Of a stretch of 64,000 bases of DNA, positions 17,042 to 26,842 are shown one piece after another. Position 1 is the first letter of the stretch; every line of letters starts with the position of its first letter. The stretch lies in assembly GCA_009929855.1 (NCBI GenBank), contig RZZN01000020.1:1-64000 (forward strand), in the 5' to 3' direction. Position numbers and translations under genes: made by a program. The notes beneath the pieces were generated by a model, which had not been told where the DNA came from, made no database searches, and saw only the letters and a list, made by a program, of their open reading frames with translations. This DNA comes from Gammaproteobacteria bacterium. Its GTDB lineage: Bacteria > Pseudomonadota > Gammaproteobacteria > Chromatiales > Chromatiaceae.

Positions 17042-19536
17042 ACGACTTACCCGTCAGCGAGATGGCCCACATTCTGGTCGTGGACGATCAGCTCGAGAAC
17101 CTGCAGCTGTTGATCGCTCTGCTGTCCCCCGATTATCAGGTGCATCCCTTCGCCGAGGGCATGGCCTGTCTGCGCTACCTGGAGGCGGATCGGCCGGCCG
17201 ATCTCCTCCTGCTCGATGTCGTCATGCCCGCCCCTGACGGCTACGCGGTCTGTCAAGGGGTGCGCGCGCTGCCCGACCGCGCGGAGTTGCCGATCATCTT
17301 TCTCACCGCCCTCGACTCCCTCGAGGATGAGGCCAGGGGTCTGGCCGTGGGGGCCGTCGACTATATCGCCAAGCCATTTTCACCGGCCATCGTCCTGGCC
17401 CGAGTGAGGAATCAGGTCCGGTTGAGCCAGGCCATGCGGTTGATCCAGCGCCAGAATGACATCCTGGAGCAGCGGGTCGCCGAGCGAACCCAGGAGTTGA
17501 CCGTGCAACGGCTGCGGCTCAGGGAGCTCAACCGGCGCAACGAGCTAGCGGTCAAGGCCGGCAACATCGGCGTCTGGGATTGGGACGTTCTCGAGAATCG
17601 GCTGGTGTGGGATGAGCGCATGTTCCGGCTGCATGGCGTCAGACCCGAATCGTACCGGGGTACCTATGAGGATTGGCGCGACTGCCTGCACCCAGACGAC
17701 CTCGACCTGTGCGAGCAGGAGCTTCGCCTGGCCCTTGCGGGCGAGAAGGATTTGCAGATCGAGTACCGGGTGATCTGGCCGGATGGCTCGCTGCATTACC
17801 TGGTGGGTACGGCGAGGGTCGAGCGGGATGAACAGGGGGCGCCGGTGCGCGCGACTGGCGTGAATTACGACGTCACCGCCCGCAAGCTGGCGGAGATCGA
17901 GTTAACGCAGGGGCGGGAGATGTTGCGGTTGATCCTGGATTCAACCGCGGAGGCAATCTACGGCATCGATCCACAGGGTCGCTGCACCTTCTGCAACCGC
18001 TCATGCCTCACGCTGCTCGGCAGGAATATGCACGACCTCATCCATCATTCGTATGCGGGCGGGGAGCCCTACCCGGAACCTGACTGCAAGCTGGCCAAAG
18101 CCTATCTGCATGGCGAGGGCACGCATGTCCTCGATGAGGTGCTCTGGCGCAAGGATGGCACTGATTTTCCTGCCGAGATCTGGTCTTACCCACAATGGCA
18201 GGATGGCCATCTCGTCGGCGCGGTTGTCACCTTCATCGACATCACTCAACGCAAGGAGGGGGAGCGGGCGCTGCTTCAGGCCAAGACGGCGGCCGAGGCG
18301 GCCAATCGCGCCAAGAGCGAATTCCTGGCCAATATGAGCCATGAGATCCGCACCCCGATGACCGGGGTCATCGGCATGGCCCAACTGGTCTTGCGGACCC
18401 AGCTCGATGATCGCCAGCTCGACTATGTCCACAAGATCGAGACCTCCGCCCAGTCCCTGCTCCAAATCCTCAACGACATCCTCGATTTGTCCAAGATCGA
18501 GGCGGGGGTGATGCGTCTCGAGTCCAGGCCCTTCGACCTCTGGCATTTGACCACCCATGCCCTTCATCTGTTGGATGTCCAAGCCGAGCATAAGGGCCTC
18601 CAGCTCGTCATCGACTACGACCCTCAGTTAGGGCACGACTATCGAGGCGATCCCCTGCGGCTGACTCAGATCCTCAGCAACCTGCTGGCCAACGCGGTCA
18701 AATTCACCGACGCCGGCGAGGTCCGCCTGGTGATCCGCCCGGGGCAGCCCAACGGTATCCACTTCGCGGTCCAGGATACCGGCATCGGCATGACTGCAGC
18801 CGAGATCGCGCGGCTTTTCCACCCCTTCGCCCAAGCCGACGGGAGCATTAGCCGTCGCTACGGCGGCACGGGCCTGGGACTGGCCATCAGCCAGAACCTG
18901 GTCAGCCTGATGGATGGGGACCACATCGAGGTGAAGAGCACTCCCGGCCAGGGCAGTTGCTTCAGCTTCAGGATCCCGGTCGCGCCTTGTCCTGCTCCCG
19001 CCAACCTAGACCGGAGGGCGGCGGACGTGGCGGCGCCATGTGGGCTGAACCCGGTCGGCACCAAGGCGCCTTCCCCCCTGGCCAGGCCGGATGTTCAGTC
19101 AACAGGGCTCATCCAGGCCGAGGGGGACGTCCAGGATTGGAACCTGGAACTTTCCGGCCGACGTCTTCTGTTGGTGGAGGACAATCCAATCAACCAGGCT
19201 GTCGTGCTGGGTTTGCTGGAAGGGAGCGGACTGTGCGTCGAGGTGGCCGCGAACGGTCTGGAGGGCGTCAGGCGCTGCCAGGAGGCGGTCTTCGATCTGA
19301 TCCTGATGGACATGCAGATGCCAGTCATGGACGGTTTGGAGGCGACCCGGCGTATCCGTGTCCTGGATCCACGGGTCCCGATCGTCGCCCTGACCGCCAA
19401 TGCCTTCGCCGATGACATCGCCAGGACCCGAGCGGCTGGCATGAACACTCATCTCAGCAAACCCATCGACATGGTGCGTCTGCAGTCCACCCTGAACCAT
19501 TTTCTCTCTCGCCGTCTCGAGCCTGACCCCGGCTGA
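17038..19536 (+). CDS. Soluble hybrid histidine kinase: receiver, two PAS domains, kinase, receiver
   Basis: The 832-residue protein has no membrane helix. It begins with a receiver ([13 protein letters not shown], about residues 10-130), then two PAS domains (about 155-285 and 295-410), HisKA with [10 protein letters not shown] (His near 436), HATPase with [10 protein letters not shown], and a C-terminal receiver ([13 protein letters not shown], about 700-825). The N-terminal receiver can accept phosphate from the HPt domain of the upstream kinase, giving a two-kinase relay. No DNA-binding or other output domain is in the operon, so the final target is elsewhere. A basic, Pro-rich linker of about 50 residues precedes the last receiver. 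Confidence 0.92.
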   Translation: MNDLPVSEMAHILVVDDQLENLQLLIALLSPDYQVHPFAEGMACLRYLEADRPADLLLLDVVMPAPDGYAVCQGVRALPDRAELPIIFLTALDSLEDEARGLAVGAVDYIAKPFSPAIVLARVRNQVRLSQAMRLIQRQNDILEQRVAERTQELTVQRLRLRELNRRNELAVKAGNIGVWDWDVLENRLVWDERMFRLHGVRPESYRGTYEDWRDCLHPDDLDLCEQELRLALAGEKDLQIEYRVIWPDGSLHYLVGTARVERDEQGAPVRATGVNYDVTARKLAEIELTQGREMLRLILDSTAEAIYGIDPQGRCTFCNRSCLTLLGRNMHDLIHHSYAGGEPYPEPDCKLAKAYLHGEGTHVLDEVLWRKDGTDFPAEIWSYPQWQDGHLVGAVVTFIDITQRKEGERALLQAKTAAEAANRAKSEFLANMSHEIRTPMTGVIGMAQLVLRTQLDDRQLDYVHKIETSAQSLLQILNDILDLSKIEAGVMRLESRPFDLWHLTTHALHLLDVQAEHKGLQLVIDYDPQLGHDYRGDPLRLTQILSNLLANAVKFTDAGEVRLVIRPGQPNGIHFAVQDTGIGMTAAEIARLFHPFAQADGSISRRYGGTGLGLAISQNLVSLMDGDHIEVKSTPGQGSCFSFRIPVAPCPAPANLDRRAADVAAPCGLNPVGTKAPSPLARPDVQSTGLIQAEGDVQDWNLELSGRRLLLVEDNPINQAVVLGLLEGSGLCVEVAANGLEGVRRCQEAVFDLILMDMQMPVMDGLEATRRIRVLDPRVPIVALTANAFADDIARTRAAGMNTHLSKPIDMVRLQSTLNHFLSRRLEPDPG

Positions 19537-19654
19537 GGATGCCAAGAGGCGAGTTGCCGCGGACGTTCGACGCGATCGCGGCGCTCCATCTCGACGCGGC
19601 AGTCCTTGGCGAAGGGTTGGAGCGCCAGCCCGAGATGTTGATGCGCGCACGAGG

Positions 19655-20753
19655 CTAGCCCGGTTCGGGTCTGCCGTGCGCTTGCGCAAGGATGCGTTGC
19701 CCCTCGCCACGCGGCGGTGGGGAATCGTGGCCGAGCATGCCGCTCGCGCCGCGCGGATCCGCGGCGGCGCGCAGTAGCTCCAGCTCCGCGGGTTCGAGGG
19801 TGCGATTGCGTGTGTAGTCGAACAGGTCGCGCAGCGCCGAGCGTGCCGCATCGGTGTCCAGTGCAATCAGCAGATGCAGCACGATCAATCGGATCTGCGG
19901 ATCGCCGCGCAGGCCCCAGTGATCGGCATAGAGGTCGAACAAGCGCTGCTCCTTGTCGGGGATCCCGAGACGCTCGATGATCTCCTTCAACCCCATGTAC
20001 AGAGGCGCGAGCGCCAGGGGACCCCAGTCCTTGACCGCCTGGATCAGTCGCCTCAGTGCCCGCTGCGGCCTCTGCCTGCCGAGATGGAAGCCCACCCATG
20101 ACCAGAGATGCTCGACCGCCCGACGGCGCACCTCGGCATCACCGCTGCCGATCTCTGAGAGCGAAACGATCAGCGTCATCAACTCATCACGGCAAATGGC
20201 AACCTGTCGATAGCCTTCCGTGACCGGCTCCAACAGCCAGTAGCCCGGCTCGAATCTCATGCTGAACAAGGCGTCCCCGCGCTGGACTCGGATCAGGTTC
20301 TCGACCCCCTCGGCCACGCGCAGACCCAGGTTGCCGAGACCGCTGGGCAGCGCCTCGACGCGGTAGATCAAACCTTGGATCAACCTGACCGGCTGATCAT
20401 CGTGTCTGATCTCCCGCGCGCCGATCCAGGTCACCATCCCATCGATATGCTGCCAGCTGTGCCAATCGAAAAAGCGGAAGGACGCGGGCTCCAGGACGGG
20501 GGGTTCAGGCCCGACGCGCTCGCTGCCGATCTGTGACCGATCCACGGCGACCGGCAGATGGAGCCAGGGGGTTTGGAAATCCAGGTGCAGCAGCAGTGCC
20601 CCACCGGGTTGCTCGATCGCCAGCCGCAAACGTGCAGTGACCGTGCGACACAGACAACCGATCAGTGGTATGCGTCGCAGCCCTGCTAGACGCGCGGCCA
20701 GAGACAGCTCCAGCGGCACGATACGCGTTTGTATCCAATCGGCCATTGACATG
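19655..20753 (-). CDS. Uncharacterised protein with a helical C-terminal half
   Basis: From the chosen ATG the product is 365 residues long, with no recognised family. The N-terminal half is mixed alpha/beta with many aromatic residues (for example FRFFDWHSWQHIDGMV); the C-terminal half is helical and HEAT-like in spacing, around AVEHLWSWVGFHLGR and RLIVLHLLIALD. The last 25 residues (DSPPPRGEGQ...) look like read-through into non-coding sequence. No signal peptide is present. A longer frame upstream adds residues of unlike composition. It lies tail-to-tail with the kinase operon. Confidence 0.6.
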
Positions 20754-21226
20754 GTGGATTGGGCTCCAGCCCTTGGATGAATACGCGCAATCATATACCC
20801 AGACCACGACGGATAGAGCAGGAATGAGTGTCCTGTCAGTGGATGGTGGGTGTCGACGGGGCTCGAGCCATAGCAGCTCAACCGCTGGATCGACGCGATG
20901 CGTCCTCTTGTGTTGGCGCGGGTGATCGATTGTTCGACTGTGGCAGTCGGCGACTGAGTAAGGCCCGATGTGATCGCTGATGTGCCGCCCGCGCACTCTG
21001 GCTCCGCTCGCCTGGACGATCAATGGTCCACGTATCGATCAGGCTGTGATCATGTCGTCATCGACGAGTGTTGAAGAGATCCAGCCCCTTAGAAGGCTTG
21101 GTGCCTCATGCCTCCTATTTGGTCGATTTCCCGGTGTGGCGGTTGCGCTGTGCTTCTTCACTCGTGCTCGGTCTGGTCACGCCATCTTGTACGAGTATCG
21201 CCCTGGATGGATCCGGCACCCCGGTT
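20754..21226. other. Intergenic region without a recognised gene
   Basis: About 470 bases between two minus-strand genes. Frames here look like shadows and no repeat, hairpin terminator or RNA gene was found. It presumably holds the terminator of the transporter gene and the promoter of the uncharacterised gene. Confidence 0.35.
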
Positions 21227-22078
21227 TCAAGGCCCCGTGAGGCGCCGCCGTTCCAGGATCACCAACGCGATTCCGCCCAGGACGGCGATGGAGGCGAGCA
21301 CGAGGCGCAGTGTGATCGGCTCATCGAGCAGCAGCACCCCGCCGATGGCGACGATCACCGGCACGCTGAGTTGGACTGTCGCGGCGCTCGTCGCAGTCAA
21401 CCGAGGCACCACCTGATACCAGAGCGCATAGCCGAGCGCCGAGGTGAGCGCGCCCGAGGCGGCCGCGTAGGCCAGGCCGAGCGGATTCAAAGAGATCTCC
21501 CCAAGCAGGCTCAGGCTGAGGATCAGGGTGATGGGGACGGTCAAGAGAAAGTTGCCGGCGGTGACGCGGATGGGATCACCGCCCCCCTTGCCGCGCACCG
21601 AGTAGATGCCCCAGGCGATCCCGGCGCCAATCATCATGGCGGCGCCACTCAGTGGTGGTGCCGCAAGGCCAGGCAACAGGAGACCGACCAAACCGCCGAA
21701 GGCGAGTAGGACGCCGATGATCTGCACCTGATCGAGCCGCTCGCCAGCGCGCAGTCCAAGCGCGATCATGGTGACCTGGACCGCTCCGAACAGCAGCAGC
21801 GCCCCGGTCGCCGCAGTCAGGCTCAGATAGGCGAAGGAGAAGAGCGCCGCGTAGCCGAACAAGGCGAGTGCCGAGGTCCAATTGCCCCGGCCCTCGCGCA
21901 CCTTGCCGGTCAGCCAGATCAGCAGCCACAACATGAGCGCACCCGAGATCAGGCGCACCGAGGTGAAGCTGCCCGCGTCGATGCCGGTATCACGCAGCGC
22001 CGCGCGACACAGCCATGAGTTCGCCGCCAGCGGGATCATGGCGAAGGCGGTCAGGAGGATGAGACGGGGTGTCGACAT
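21227..22078 (-). CDS. EamA/DMT-family membrane transporter
   Basis: The 283-residue protein has ten hydrophobic helices in two five-helix halves, the EamA arrangement, with typical features such as SFTSVRLISGALML in the first half and VTAGNFLLTVPITL in the second. Members export metabolites such as amino acids; the substrate is unknown. The internal ATG (MSTPRLILL) was chosen because the upstream extension is charged and unlike a membrane protein start. It stands alone on the minus strand. Confidence 0.85.
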   Translation of the reverse strand: MSTPRLILLTAFAMIPLAANSWLCRAALRDTGIDAGSFTSVRLISGALMLWLLIWLTGKVREGRGNWTSALALFGYAALFSFAYLSLTAATGALLLFGAVQVTMIALGLRAGERLDQVQIIGVLLAFGGLVGLLLPGLAAPPLSGAAMMIGAGIAWGIYSVRGKGGGDPIRVTAGNFLLTVPITLILSLSLLGEISLNPLGLAYAAASGALTSALGYALWYQVVPRLTATSAATVQLSVPVIVAIGGVLLLDEPITLRLVLASIAVLGGIALVILERRRLTGP

Positions 22079-22243
22079 CGGGTGCTCGTGTGGATCGAAA
22101 CTCTGTTCAGACCGGGCTCGGTGCGCGCCGCCGCTCGGGCACGGCACCCTCATCAGTCCTCATGATCGGCTGTGATCCGGCGTTCGAGCCCCCGATGCTG
22201 AACACCATCAGCCTGCATTTCACGGGCGACCAGGGATCAGTCG

Positions 22244-23107
22244 TCAGCGGTCGGAGTCAACGCGAAGATCTCCGGGATGACCGTTAAACCATCCATCATC
22301 AGGGTTTGGGCCGACCAGCATCCGGCTCGAGATCTTGTTGCCGGAGCCGAGAGTCTCGAAATCGTTCCCGAGACCGACGCTGACCAGATCAGCGCCCGTG
22401 GGGCCGACGAAGATGCGGTAGGTTTCATTCGGCGCAAAGGTCACCTGGCCGGTACAGTCGGCGTCGACCCTATAGGTCCCGGCCACGAGACCTTCCTCGC
22501 CGTTGGAGACCCGGTAACGGGCCCAGACCTGGCCATTGCCGTCGAACGCGTCCATCCCGGCTTCGGAATAGAAGATCGGCTCTTGGGGTGAGCCTGCATT
22601 CCCCCGACCGGATAAATTGTATGTGCCCTTCAGTGTCGCATTCGAGCAATGACCTGGCGCTTGTCGTGATGACCGCCAGTCCTGACCGGTCGCGGCGAAA
22701 CCGGGTCGGGTATCGATCCAGGTGAAGTGCTCCCCGCGCGGATGGACGAAGATCTGCTCGCTCGTCGTGCCAGCCGCATAGTCGATCGCGCCTGTGCAGT
22801 CAGGGTTGAGGGTGTAGCTGAAGTGCTCTGTCTGGATCTCGCCGGCCGCGGTCGCGAACATCATCTGCCCAGCTCCGCGTCCGTTGAAGTATCTGAATCC
22901 AACGGTTGCGTCGATGGGTTGGCTCCCCGCGGGCCTGGCGATGTACTCGAACAGATAGGTTCCGAACAGTGACTGGTTGGTGCATCCTCCACCGATGAAA
23001 AACTGTTTCGTTGACTCGGTCTCCGCGGCCACCGTTCCCGCGATGCCATGGAATCCAGCCATCGCCAGCGCGAGGCCTAGGATCAGTCGTCGATTCTTGT
23101 GTGTCAT
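22244..23107 (-). CDS. Exported protein with two related cysteine-containing modules
   Basis: The 287-residue precursor has a signal peptide (residues 1-28, ending TVAA). The mature part holds two similar modules: one opens CTNQSLFGTY (about residue 42) and later has NPDCTGAIDY, the other opens CSNATLKGTY and later has DADCTGQVTF. Each thus has a C-x5-GTY opening and a DCTG motif, suggesting one disulfide per module in a beta-rich fold. No family name was recognised. It is divergent from the GDSL esterase gene. Confidence 0.7.
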   Translation of the reverse strand: MTHKNRRLILGLALAMAGFHGIAGTVAAETESTKQFFIGGGCTNQSLFGTYLFEYIARPAGSQPIDATVGFRYFNGRGAGQMMFATAAGEIQTEHFSYTLNPDCTGAIDYAAGTTSEQIFVHPRGEHFTWIDTRPGFAATGQDWRSSRQAPGHCSNATLKGTYNLSGRGNAGSPQEPIFYSEAGMDAFDGNGQVWARYRVSNGEEGLVAGTYRVDADCTGQVTFAPNETYRIFVGPTGADLVSVGLGNDFETLGSGNKISSRMLVGPNPDDGWFNGHPGDLRVDSDR

Positions 23108-23540
23108 GTCCGCTCACCCCTTGTGTCTTCTCTCTGTGATGCTGGCGCGCGCGGATCAGGCTCGCGACCTGCGCGTGGTCTAGACAAGCATAGACGCATG
23201 ACTCTTGCACGCAAGCGTGCTCGCACTGTTCATGCTGCGGCTGTGGTCCCATGGTGAGGATGATTGGGCATGTGGTCGGTCACGCCGCCAGTGGTTGGGG
23301 TGATGGTTCTCGCGGTCTGGATCTGAGTCCGCGTGTCGGATATGCACGTCTTGCCACTCCCGGCGAATTCAGTAAACTGCCCTCGGAGCCTGAGCGTCAT
23401 GGCCCTGCCATGATGTGTGGCGATGGCGATCTGATCGAACCAACCCAACCCAACGGAGGATGCGACGAGCGCGATGGCCTCACCTCGGGATGTGCGGTGA
23501 GCGATCCAGCCTTGACCTGGGAACGGCGGGCTCTCTCGTG
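23108..23540. promoter_or_regulatory. Divergent intergenic region between two exported-protein genes
   Basis: About 430 bases between genes transcribed away from each other, so promoters for both should be here. No gene was supported. The frame running into the downstream gene from 23415 has no ribosome site and is not protein-like, so the later ATG is preferred. No palindromic operator stood out. Confidence 0.35.
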
Positions 23541-24653
23541 ATGACTATGAAATCGATGAAGCGACTCTCGCAATTGCTGGCGATTTTTCTGTGGATGAGC
23601 GTGGCAGGCGTCGCCGGCGCCATGCCGACTCATGTTGCAACACTGTTCGTCTTCAGTGACAGCCTGTTCGACAACGGTAACAGCGGCTTGGTCAGTCAGG
23701 ATGCGGTCGGCATCCTGTTTCCTCCGCCACCCTACTTCGAGGGGCGCTTCTCCAATGGTCCGGTCTCGAGCGAGTATCTCTGGGAGATCTTGAATCCGGG
23801 CGACGACAGCTTCGCCCCATCGCTCGACGGCGGCACCAACTATGCGATCGGTGGCGCGACCAGTGGCGACAAGAGCTTTCAGTCGGTGAACCCGAATGTC
23901 CCGCCAGTGTTGCAAACGCTCTATTCCACGTACGGAAATGACTGGCAACTCGGCGCATTCGATGCCGACGATCCAGCCTTCGATCCGGACGAGTCACTCT
24001 TCCTGATCTGGCTCGGCGCGAATGATGTCTTCTATCATGGTGCCACTGGTCAGCTGCCGGGCACGGTGCCTGGATCATCTGGCGGGTCCAACATCGTCGA
24101 GAATACCCTCGCCAATACCCTTGCAACCATCGAATTTCTGGCTGATCGGGGTGCCAGGCATTTCTTGGTCGTGAACATGCCGGATCTCGGCGCGGTGCCC
24201 GAATTCCTTGGCAACACCGACCTGACGAGTTTGTCGATTCTCTTCAATTCAAGCCTCTCGGTTGCACTTGATGTGCTCGATGCCACACGTCAAGACATCG
24301 ACATTCGTCTGTTCGACGTCTTCACGGCCATGAACGAGATCATCGCCGATCCTGCGGCCAATGCGCTGACTGTCGTGGATCAGTCATGCCTCGACAACCT
24401 GATCTCTGGGGTCTGCAATGCCGGCAATTGGGATGAGTGGCTATTCTGGGATGGTGCTCATCCGACCACGAGGGGACATCAGCTCATCGCCGAGCGTCTC
24501 GCTGAGGAGATCCGATCCGACAACGGTCCACCGCAGCCGCCACCAGCCCCCATCCCGACGGCTTCCGATTGGATCATGATCCTGTTTGCAATGTTGATAA
24601 TGGGTCTGGTCTGGCGAGAGCGGCGATACTTCAAAAGACCCGATGTGGCCTAA
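23541..24653 (+). CDS. Secreted GDSL/SGNH esterase with an IPTL-CTERM-like tail
   Basis: The 370-residue product has a signal peptide (about residues 1-29, ending VAGA), GDSL block I as FSDSLFDNGN, a GAND block (WLGANDVF) and a DGAHPTTRGH block carrying the catalytic Asp and His. It is therefore a complete SGNH-fold lipase/esterase, probably of the plant-type GDSL branch. The C-terminus reads PIPTASDW, then a hydrophobic helix and a basic end (RERRYFKR), the tripartite pattern of IPTL-CTERM sorting signals that anchor proteins for later processing. Two Cys residues near the C-terminus may pair. The first of three nearby ATGs was chosen; the ribosome site is not decisive. Confidence 0.85.
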   Translation: MTMKSMKRLSQLLAIFLWMSVAGVAGAMPTHVATLFVFSDSLFDNGNSGLVSQDAVGILFPPPPYFEGRFSNGPVSSEYLWEILNPGDDSFAPSLDGGTNYAIGGATSGDKSFQSVNPNVPPVLQTLYSTYGNDWQLGAFDADDPAFDPDESLFLIWLGANDVFYHGATGQLPGTVPGSSGGSNIVENTLANTLATIEFLADRGARHFLVVNMPDLGAVPEFLGNTDLTSLSILFNSSLSVALDVLDATRQDIDIRLFDVFTAMNEIIADPAANALTVVDQSCLDNLISGVCNAGNWDEWLFWDGAHPTTRGHQLIAERLAEEIRSDNGPPQPPPAPIPTASDWIMILFAMLIMGLVWRERRYFKRPDVA

Positions 24654-24677
24654 GGAATTCGCTGCCTCCGACCCAAA

Positions 24678-24859
24678 GGAGTCGGGGCCTCCAGGCCCCG
24701 AGTGAGCATCTTCGAGCTGTCAAGCACCACCAGGACAGCTCGAGGTCTTCATGAGTCCGCTCAATCAAGAGCCGCGTCGCGACCGTCCCCCCTCGGGGCG
24801 AGGACGCCCCGACTCCTCTGGGGGCCTCCGACCCAAAGGAGTCGGGGCCTCCGGGGCCC
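24678..24859. repeat. Second locus of the nested-hairpin element family
   Basis: Positions 24678-24816 (139 bases) start with GGAGTCGGGGCCTCCAGGCC and end with GAGGACGCCCCGACTCC, the same ends as the array at 7953-9060. The interior shares ATCTTCG near the left end and a GCG-rich patch near the right, but is otherwise different. A second left end (24838-24859) follows. The copy lies directly behind the GDSL gene and, by its strong stems, could serve as a terminator. Confidence 0.8.
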
Positions 24860-24954
24860 AGATGCCCTGACTCACATTGCGAGTTGCTGGCGGATCGATT
24901 GACTCGACCTCGGTCTCTTGAGGATGATGAGTTTCACACTCAGGAGGTCACGTC

Positions 24955-25431
24955 ATGCTCAAAGCCGCGCGCTTGTTGATTCTCACCCTCTCGTTCTCAG
25001 CACTCGGTGCCCCGGCGCACGCCGAGGCCCCGGACGGTTATCCCTTCTTGCCCTTCGATCAGGCCATGCAGCAGGCGCAGTCTAAGGGTCAGCTGCTGTT
25101 CGTCTATTTCGGGCGCTTCGGCTGCGGGTATTGCGAGAAGACCAACAAGGAAGCCTTCTCGGATGCCGAGGTGAAGTCACGTTATCGTGATCGTTACGCG
25201 CTTGCCTATGTGGATGCCGAGAGCGGCGAGCGCTTGCGTCTGCCCAGTGGCGAGCGCATCACCGAGCGCGAGCTCGGCACCCGCTACGATGCCTTCGTCA
25301 CCCCGGTCTTCTCTTTCCTGACACCCGAGGGGGAGCTGCTCTTGCGTCTTGTCGGCGTGCAGCGCGTCGAGGATCTGATCGAAGCCGATGAGCGGATCCA
25401 GGCCGCGCTGGCCGCGGCGGGTGCCTCGTGA
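24955..25431 (+). CDS. Exported thioredoxin-fold protein
   Basis: The 158-residue precursor has a signal peptide (residues 1-23, ending APAHA) and a thioredoxin-like domain with the active-site motif CGYC in FGRFGCGYCEKTNKEAF. The segment AFVTPVFSFL supplies the expected cis-Pro. Members of this SoxW/DsbE-like group reduce or exchange disulfides in the periplasm; SoxW-like roles are known in sulfur oxidisers, but none of the sox genes is adjacent. AGGAGG-like sequence precedes the ATG. Its stop overlaps the start of the next gene as GTGA. Confidence 0.85.
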   Translation: MLKAARLLILTLSFSALGAPAHAEAPDGYPFLPFDQAMQQAQSKGQLLFVYFGRFGCGYCEKTNKEAFSDAEVKSRYRDRYALAYVDAESGERLRLPSGERITERELGTRYDAFVTPVFSFLTPEGELLLRLVGVQRVEDLIEADERIQAALAAAGAS

Positions 25432-26717
25432 GACTGGTGTCGAGGATCGGACTGCAGAGGCTGCTGGGGGGCGCGCTCGCCGGCCTGATTCTGGGACTCG
25501 TCGGCAGTGATGCCTGGGCCGATGCGCTTTGGTCATTCACGCCGCCGACGACCCCGGCGGAGTCCGCACCTGGTGTCTTTCATCAGCTCTCGGCCTCGGG
25601 GCGGCGCAGTCTCGCGGTCGCGGGCGACCGGGTCGCCCTGGTCTGGGAGGACGATCAGGATGGCGCCCCGCGGGTCCATCTCGCCTTCAAGGAGGCCGCT
25701 GCCGCCGATTTCGCATCCCCCCTGCGGGTCAGCGGCGATGGCGAGTCTTTCGAGCCCGCGGTCATCGCATTGACCGAGGGGCGTGTCCTGGTGGCCTGGG
25801 AGGAGGATGGCCAGATCATGGCGCGTGCCCTCGACGTCGCGCGCGCGGGGCCCCCACTGAGGCTGAGCCCCAAGGGTGCTCAGGTCGGACTGGCCCCTCT
25901 CGGGGACGGCGCGGGTGACACTGATCCGGTCGCGGTCTGGGCCGATCGCACGACGGGTCCCGCGCGGATCAACCTGGCGCGGCTCGCGGTGGCCGATGAC
26001 CTGTCGCTGTCCCTGATGGCGACCTGTCCGGTGGAAGCGCTCTCCCCGGTTGCCGATCAACTCTATCCGACGGCCGAGCGGGTCGCCGGGCGGCTCGTCG
26101 TTGCCTGGGAGGACCGTCGCCCCGGGCATACCATCATCATGGCGGCGATCGGGGCGCCCGGCGAGACCTGTCGCTTTGCGGCTCCGACCCGAATCAGCGC
26201 CGATCCACCTGGGCCCGAGATGCCCTATGGGGCGGGCCACGGGGTCGCGCGCGTCGCACTCGCGCGCGCTGGTGAGGATCGCTTGCTGGCCGTTTGGGAG
26301 GATAAGCGCAACTTCAGGGACGGATACGACATCTATGGTGCACGTTTCACCCCGGATGGCCCTGGCGGACCCGGATTCGGACCCAACGAGCGCATCCAGG
26401 ATGATTTCAGCGGACTGGCGGCACAGTGGCACGTCACGGCCTCAGGTCATGCGGATGGCACCCTGGTGGTCGGCTGGACCGACGAGCGTGAGGGCCAGGG
26501 TGATATCGCGCTGAGCTGGCTCGTGGACGGGGGCTGGAGCGAGGATCTGCTCCTGCCAGTTGCCTCGGGCCCGACCGAGCAATCTCATCCCACGCTGGTG
26601 CTCGACGCGGCGGGTGATCTGCATGTCGCTTGGCTCACCCGCGAGCTCAAGGGCGGTCCAACCCGGATCCAATACAGCCTTGGGCGGCGAGTCGCCGAGG
26701 CGAATCCCGTGGACTGA
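25428..26717 (+). CDS. Exported beta-propeller-like protein
   Basis: The 429-residue product begins at GTG, coupled to the thioredoxin-like gene, and has a signal peptide (about residues 1-31, ending AWA). The mature part repeats a VAWEDxR/WxDxR-type beta-strand pattern (VALVWEDDQDG, VLVAWEEDG, VAVWADRTTG, LVVAWEDRRPG, LLAVWEDKRN, LVVGWTDEREG, LHVAWLTREL), the spacing of a sialidase-like beta-propeller of six or seven blades. No catalytic sialidase residues were identified, so a binding or scaffold role is more likely. A disulfide exchanged by the upstream protein is possible, as a cysteine pair (TCPVE, ETCRF) is present. Confidence 0.7.
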   Translation: MRLVSRIGLQRLLGGALAGLILGLVGSDAWADALWSFTPPTTPAESAPGVFHQLSASGRRSLAVAGDRVALVWEDDQDGAPRVHLAFKEAAAADFASPLRVSGDGESFEPAVIALTEGRVLVAWEEDGQIMARALDVARAGPPLRLSPKGAQVGLAPLGDGAGDTDPVAVWADRTTGPARINLARLAVADDLSLSLMATCPVEALSPVADQLYPTAERVAGRLVVAWEDRRPGHTIIMAAIGAPGETCRFAAPTRISADPPGPEMPYGAGHGVARVALARAGEDRLLAVWEDKRNFRDGYDIYGARFTPDGPGGPGFGPNERIQDDFSGLAAQWHVTASGHADGTLVVGWTDEREGQGDIALSWLVDGGWSEDLLLPVASGPTEQSHPTLVLDAAGDLHVAWLTRELKGGPTRIQYSLGRRVAEANPVD

Positions 26718-26842
26718 GGCCAGCGGTCTCGTTTGGGGTCATCTGCCCGCTGCCCGAGCTGACAGCACCTCACGGTGCGATCATGCCGCCGCGCGTTTCA
26801 CATGCGGCGCGATAGCATCGACGCAAGACCAGCCTGACGTGA

